Positions 6,327 through 9,107 of a DNA stretch of 9,107 nucleotides are shown here, piece by piece. The translations under genes were made by a program, and so were the position numbers. The DNA lies in contig CALDGT010000876.1 in assembly GCA_937942935.1 (NCBI GenBank), positions 1 to 9,107 on the forward strand, given 5' to 3'. The notes under the pieces were generated by a model, which saw only the letters and a program-made list of their open reading frames with translations, was not told where the DNA came from and did no database searches. Position 1 is the first letter of the stretch. The number at the start of each line of letters is the position of its first letter. Source of the stretch: an uncultured Chloroflexota bacterium. GTDB lineage: Bacteria; Chloroflexota; Anaerolineae; Aggregatilineales; Phototrophicaceae.

Positions 6327-7409
6327 TTACACATTAAAGCGGATATGCACAATATCGCCATCGCGCACGATATAATCTTTGCCTTGTAAGCTAAATTTGC
6401 CGGCTTGCTTGACTGCCGCTTCACTACCCGCATCGAGTAAATCTTGGAAATACATCACTTCTGCGCGGATGAACCCTTTTTGCAAATCGCTATGAATTGC
6501 GCCTGCCGCTTCTGGGGCTGTTGCGCCAATCGGCACACTCCATGCCCGACATTCATCATGCCCAACGGTGAAGAAAGATTGAATAGCCATGAGGTCATAC
6601 GCCAAACGGATGACTTTTGCGGCGCTTAATTCGGTGATGCCATATTCTTCCATGAACATGGCGCGGTCATCTGGATTATCGAATTGTGATAATTCGGCTT
6701 CTAGCTTGCCTTGTAACCCGACAATCTTCACGCGCTTATGCTCATATTTGATGAGTTTGCTGGCATCTTGGGCTTCATCTCCCAAATTTAACACAATCAA
6801 GACAGGTTTGAGGGTCAAGAAGCCATACCCACGCAACGATTTTTCTTGCTCCAATGTCATATCAAAATCACGCAAGGGTTTTTCGGCATCCAAATGGGCT
6901 TTCATGGCTTCAAACAATACTTGCTCATCGGCATATTGGGCTTCTAATTTTTTGCCTTTAATGCGGATGTCATCTGCAATTTTTTGCAGACGTTTTTCGA
7001 CTGTCACCATATCATTGAGCAAAAATTCTTGTTCAATCATCTCTAGGTCGCGTTGTGGGTCAATCGTCACATACGGATGAGGTACAGTTTCGTCTTTGAA
7101 AGCACGTACCACATGCACAAAACCATCTACCTGAGAGAGTTCATTACGGACTTGCCCCTTTAGCCCGCCTTCGCTCATGCCTTTATCTAGCCCCGCAATA
7201 TCGGCGAATGTGATGGTGGCATACGCAAATTTTTTGGGATTATACATCTTAATCAGCGCATCTAACCGCGTATCTGGTACATTGACCACGGCGGTATGCA
7301 CTTCAAATTGACCACTACTCACGGCGGCAGTCTCTAAATTTTGCCCTGTGAGCGCGTTAAAAATGGTGGTTTTGCCACTGTTGGGCAGACCAATAACACC
7401 TAATCGCAT
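6327..7409 (-). CDS. ychF: YchF/OLA1-family P-loop ATPase
   Basis: This 360-residue protein is about the usual length (E. coli YchF has 363). It carries the P-loop GLPNSGKTT (7-15), the Walker B/G3 motif DIAG (70-73), VHVVRAF at 98-104, a central coiled-coil-like stretch (about 120-190) and a C-terminal TGS domain beginning near FFTVGHDECRAWSVPIG and ending GKDYIVRDGDIVHIRFNV. YchF is an Obg-related cytoplasmic protein that hydrolyses ATP rather than GTP and associates with ribosomes and stress responses. The nucleotide-specificity motif, normally NxxE, reads NLGD (208-211), a conservative change. The ATG at 7409 has a GAGGATAAG-type site upstream. It is the last of three minus-strand genes and seems to have its own promoter in the 108-base gap before it. 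Confidence 0.95.
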   Translation of the reverse strand: MRLGVIGLPNSGKTTIFNALTGQNLETAAVSSGQFEVHTAVVNVPDTRLDALIKMYNPKKFAYATITFADIAGLDKGMSEGGLKGQVRNELSQVDGFVHVVRAFKDETVPHPYVTIDPQRDLEMIEQEFLLNDMVTVEKRLQKIADDIRIKGKKLEAQYADEQVLFEAMKAHLDAEKPLRDFDMTLEQEKSLRGYGFLTLKPVLIVLNLGDEAQDASKLIKYEHKRVKIVGLQGKLEAELSQFDNPDDRAMFMEEYGITELSAAKVIRLAYDLMAIQSFFTVGHDECRAWSVPIGATAPEAAGAIHSDLQKGFIRAEVMYFQDLLDAGSEAAVKQAGKFSLQGKDYIVRDGDIVHIRFNV

Positions 7410-7459
7410 CTTTTCTTATCCTCATCCAAATTTTTTTGATAATAGCACTATGATAATGG

Positions 7460-7465
7460 ATTATA
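7460..7465 (-). promoter_or_regulatory. Candidate -10 box for ychF
   Basis: On the minus strand TATAAT occurs at 7465-7460, about 50 bases before the ychF start. The best -35-like match, TTCGTG at 7487-7482 with a 16-base spacer, is poor. It lies directly behind the terminator hairpin of the upstream gene, which suits an independent promoter. Confidence 0.4.
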
Positions 7466-7487
7466 GCGATGATGTTCAAGACACGAA

Positions 7488-7510
7488 GCCAACGGGTAAT
7501 GCCCGTTGGC
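7488..7510 (-). terminator. Strong hairpin after the Rieske gene
   Basis: GCCAACGGG (7488-7496) and CCCGTTGGC (7502-7510) form a perfect 9-bp stem with a 5-base loop, 7 bases after the stop of the Rieske gene. The tail on the minus strand (TTCGTGTCTTG) is only partly T-rich, so read-through into ychF is possible. The stem is the most stable one seen in the window. Confidence 0.65.
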
Positions 7511-7517
7511 GAGATGA

Positions 7518-7886
7518 TTAAAGTTCTACATACACTTTGCCATCTTCTTCAATGACGGTGTAGGTATCGAGTGATTGTGGCTTCTTGCCAAAGCTAATGA
7601 GTGAGCGCGACCAATCTGGTAATTTTACGCCTGCCACACCACGCACCCAATCTTTATTCTCGCCACTGCACATTTCAAACTCGGAATTATGCCATGGACA
7701 GATGATGTTATCGCCTTGTAACTTTCCCCCTGCGAGTGGCAATGGCATGTGAGAACACCGATTTTTGACAGCACATACCCCACTGCTCACCCGTGCGACC
7801 ACTATAGATTGATTTTCGACTTTGACTGTCTTTAATTCACCAGCAGGAAATTCTTCTGATGCCCCAATTAACACACGATTTGCCAT
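7518..7886 (-). CDS. Stand-alone Rieske [2Fe-2S] ferredoxin-like protein
   Basis: This 122-residue protein is essentially one Rieske domain. The cluster ligands are complete: C44 and H46 in CSH, then C63 and H66 in CPWH, separated by 16 residues, the pattern of NirD and dioxygenase-type Rieske ferredoxins. There is no membrane segment or Tat signal, so it is a soluble cytoplasmic electron carrier rather than a bc1/b6f subunit. The motifs lack the extra disulfide cysteines (CxHxxC/CxCHxS type) of respiratory Rieske proteins. C73 and C38 are present but not at ligand positions. An in-frame TAA 9 bases upstream rules out a longer protein. The ribosome site is weak (GAGG 12 bases ahead). No oxygenase or reductase lies beside it, so its partner is unknown. 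Confidence 0.9.
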   Translation of the reverse strand: MANRVLIGASEEFPAGELKTVKVENQSIVVARVSSGVCAVKNRCSHMPLPLAGGKLQGDNIICPWHNSEFEMCSGENKDWVRGVAGVKLPDWSRSLISFGKKPQSLDTYTVIEEDGKVYVEL

Positions 7887-7912
7887 AATGGTTTATAACC
7901 TCATGATGATAT

Positions 7913-7938
7913 GATGAACACCATTATTGATGTTCATC
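7913..7938. repeat. Perfect 8-bp inverted repeat upstream of the Rieske gene
   Basis: GATGAACA (7913-7920) and TGTTCATC (7931-7938) are exact reverse complements across 10 bases. The element lies in the 73-base gap between the SRPBCC stop and the Rieske start. Arm centres are 18 bp apart, not far from two helical turns. It could be an operator for the Rieske gene or a weak terminator for the SRPBCC gene. There is no T tract, which favours the first. Confidence 0.45.
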
Positions 7939-7959
7939 TGAAGTGTAACGCAAATCGGG

Positions 7960-8409
7960 TTATTGGGGGGTGGGTTTAACACCATTTTCTAATTGACTTT
8001 TTAGCGTATTCAAAGCCTTTTTGGTGCGTGCAGTCATCACACGGCGCATGAAAGGAGCATATAGACCCATTAAAAATGGCATTCTAATATTGAGCGTCTC
8101 GCTGACTAAGGTTGTCCCGCCTTGGGGGGTAAATTCAAGGCTTCCTACCACCGAGAAGCGTCCCAAAACCCCTTTGTATTCAACCAATTTATTTGGTTTA
8201 TAATCGGTGATGTCGGCATTCAGGTCTAAGCGCCAGCCCATCAGATAACTATTACGGCGTTGGGTGATGCTAATCCCCTGACGGATACGGTCATCGGTCA
8301 TATCCATTGCTTCAATATCGGTTTGCCATGTTTTGAAGTCATTGACAGCATGACGAAAAACATCGCTAATAGATGCACTAATGGTCACTTGGGCATTAAT
8401 TTTGGGCAT
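7960..8409 (-). CDS. SRPBCC/START-like domain protein (polyketide cyclase/dehydrase-like)
   Basis: This 149-residue protein fits the helix-grip fold of the SRPBCC superfamily. It starts with a beta strand (INAQVTISASISDVFRHAVND) in which a small helix follows the first strand. It then shows alternating strands such as SITQRRNSYLMGWRLDLNADITDYKPNKLVEYKG and GRFSVVGSLEFTPQGGTTLVSETLNI, and ends in a long basic helix (APFMRRVMTARTKKALNTLKSQLE). Proteins of this fold bind hydrophobic ligands in an internal cavity, and most short bacterial members lack an assigned ligand. No signal peptide is seen. AAGGAG lies 10 bases before the ATG. It is the first minus-strand gene, divergent from gatA. Confidence 0.82.
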   Translation of the reverse strand: MPKINAQVTISASISDVFRHAVNDFKTWQTDIEAMDMTDDRIRQGISITQRRNSYLMGWRLDLNADITDYKPNKLVEYKGVLGRFSVVGSLEFTPQGGTTLVSETLNIRMPFLMGLYAPFMRRVMTARTKKALNTLKSQLENGVKPTPQ

Positions 8410-8505
8410 TTGGGTGATTCTCCTTCTTCATCGGTTTGATATAAAATCTATTCTAACGAATTTAAGCAGATAAGCGAATAGCCCCCCTGTGTTTAAGATT
8501 AATTG

Positions 8506-8529
8506 TGTTATACTTTCATTTGTATAACA
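8506..8529. promoter_or_regulatory. Perfect 8-bp inverted repeat with -10-like arms in the gatA/SRPBCC divergent region
   Basis: TGTTATAC (8506-8513) and GTATAACA (8522-8529) are exact reverse complements across 8 bases. The arms contain TATACT (8509-8514) and TATAAC (8523-8528) on the plus strand, both passable -10 boxes, about 30-45 bases before the gatA start. No clear TTGACA-like partner was found at standard spacing. The element may be the promoter, an operator, or both. Confidence 0.45.
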
Positions 8530-8556
8530 TCACATCAGATTAGGATGATTTTTCAC

Positions 8557-9107
8557 ATGACCGATTTAACCCACCTGACGATTACAGAAGCCCTCGCCAA
8601 AATGGATGCTGGGGAAATTACCTCTGTTCAACTCACGCAAGCCTATCTGAATAAAATTAATCAACTTGACCCACAAATTAGAGCCTATTTGACTGTCTCA
8701 TCTGATATTGCATTGGAACAAGCCGAGAGTGCAGATGCCCTCCGCGCACAAGGTGTCAAAAAACCCTTATTGGGGATTCCAATGGGGATTAAAGATGTGT
8801 TATCCACAAAAGGGATTCAAACCACCTGTGGCTCAAAAATCCTTGCGGGATACATCCCTGTTTTTGATGCGACCTGTGTTGCTCGGTTGTATGATGCTGG
8901 TATGGTTATTTTGGGCAAATTGAATATGGATGAATTTGCGATGGGGTCATCCACCGAAAATTCAGGGTATTTTATCACCCGTAATCCATGGGATTTGGAA
9001 CGTGTCCCCGGTGGGAGCAGTGGTGGTAGTGGTGCGGCAGTTGCTTCATTTATGGCGAGCGCGGCACTTGGTACAGACACAGGCGGGAGTATTAGCCTAC
9101 CCGGTGC
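8557..9107 (+). CDS. gatA: Asp-tRNA(Asn)/Glu-tRNA(Gln) amidotransferase subunit A, N-terminal part (3' end outside window)
   Basis: The first 183 residues of GatA are present, and the frame is open at the right edge. GatA releases ammonia from glutamine, which GatB uses to convert misacylated Glu-tRNA(Gln) or Asp-tRNA(Asn) to the correct amide. The amidase-signature catalytic residues are all visible at the positions known from S. aureus GatA: K79 in GIPMGIKD, the cis-Ser S154 in PGGSSGGSG, and the nucleophile S178 in GTDTGGSIS. The residue two after the nucleophile is Ser (S180), where the signature has an almost invariant Arg (GGSIR). The start at 8557 has AGGA 11 bases upstream. An in-frame ATG at 8545 overlaps that site and is less likely. 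Other amidase-family enzymes are possible, but GMVILGKLNMDEFAMGSSTENS is typical of GatA. Full length is usually about 480-490 residues. Confidence 0.93.
   Translation, partial: MTDLTHLTITEALAKMDAGEITSVQLTQAYLNKINQLDPQIRAYLTVSSDIALEQAESADALRAQGVKKPLLGIPMGIKDVLSTKGIQTTCGSKILAGYIPVFDATCVARLYDAGMVILGKLNMDEFAMGSSTENSGYFITRNPWDLERVPGGSSGGSGAAVASFMASAALGTDTGGSISLPG

Noticed and set aside
6589..7080. Plus-strand 163-codon frame inside ychF
   Set aside because: It is antisense to an unmistakable ychF, is serine/cysteine-rich in the way of a shadow frame, and resembles no family.
7913..7938. LexA-type SOS box because of the GAAC...GTTC core
   Set aside because: The GAAC and GTTC halves are 12 bases apart rather than the 4 of the classic Gram-positive box, and no damage-response gene is adjacent.
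8708..9080. Frames on both strands within 8708-9080
   Set aside because: They overlap gatA, whose catalytic motifs are all in the chosen frame.
1..9107. Defence island, CRISPR array, prophage, transposon or toxin-antitoxin pair
   Set aside because: No spaced direct repeats, transposase, integrase, nuclease-helicase pair or small overlapping toxin-antitoxin genes were seen. The recognised genes are metabolic, membrane or translation-related.

Overview
The window looks like ordinary chromosomal DNA from a free-living bacterium, most likely a Chloroflexota (Anaerolineae-like) organism. This is inferred from protein style, not from a marker gene: a WD40 beta-propeller protein, an FmdB-type protein whose zinc-ribbon cysteines are replaced, an exported protein whose signal segment is followed by a short Pro-Thr stretch, and moderate base composition. 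No rRNA, tRNA, CRISPR array, insertion sequence, phage gene or integration site was seen.

Layout. (1) Positions 3-635 (+) are the 3' end of a WD40-repeat gene. (2) 674-988 (-) is a small FmdB-like gene that converges on it across a G/C hairpin. (3) A divergent intergenic region (989-1170) holds a plausible promoter for each side and two inverted repeats. (4) From 1171 to 6280 (+) run six tightly packed genes, probably one operon: an extended/atypical SDR (NAD(P)-dependent epimerase-like), an MscS-family mechanosensitive channel, a two-helix membrane protein of unknown function, an endonuclease/exonuclease/phosphatase-fold hydrolase, an exported protein of unknown function, and a PIG3-type quinone oxidoreductase. 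Gaps are 20, 1, -4, 15 and -4 bases, so several stops and starts overlap. A hairpin at 6286-6311 closes the run and also serves the convergent gene. (5) On the minus strand, in order of transcription, lie an SRPBCC/START-like protein (8409-7960), a stand-alone Rieske 2Fe-2S protein (7886-7518) and the conserved P-loop ATPase YchF (7409-6327), spaced by 73 and 108 bases. (6) At 8557 (+), divergent from the SRPBCC gene, begins gatA, the amidase subunit of the Asp-tRNA(Asn)/Glu-tRNA(Gln) amidotransferase. It runs off the right edge.

How the genes fit together. The six-gene run mixes membrane/envelope proteins (channel, two-helix protein, exported protein) with soluble redox or hydrolytic enzymes. 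No pathway is evident, and co-transcription is the only link the sequence supports. YchF and GatA are translation-related housekeeping proteins.

No convincing new defence, mobile or biosynthetic system is present. The best leads are the cysteine-less FmdB protein, the two unrecognised membrane/exported genes in the operon, an Arg-to-Ser change next to the predicted nucleophile of GatA, and several perfect inverted repeats in the gaps between genes.
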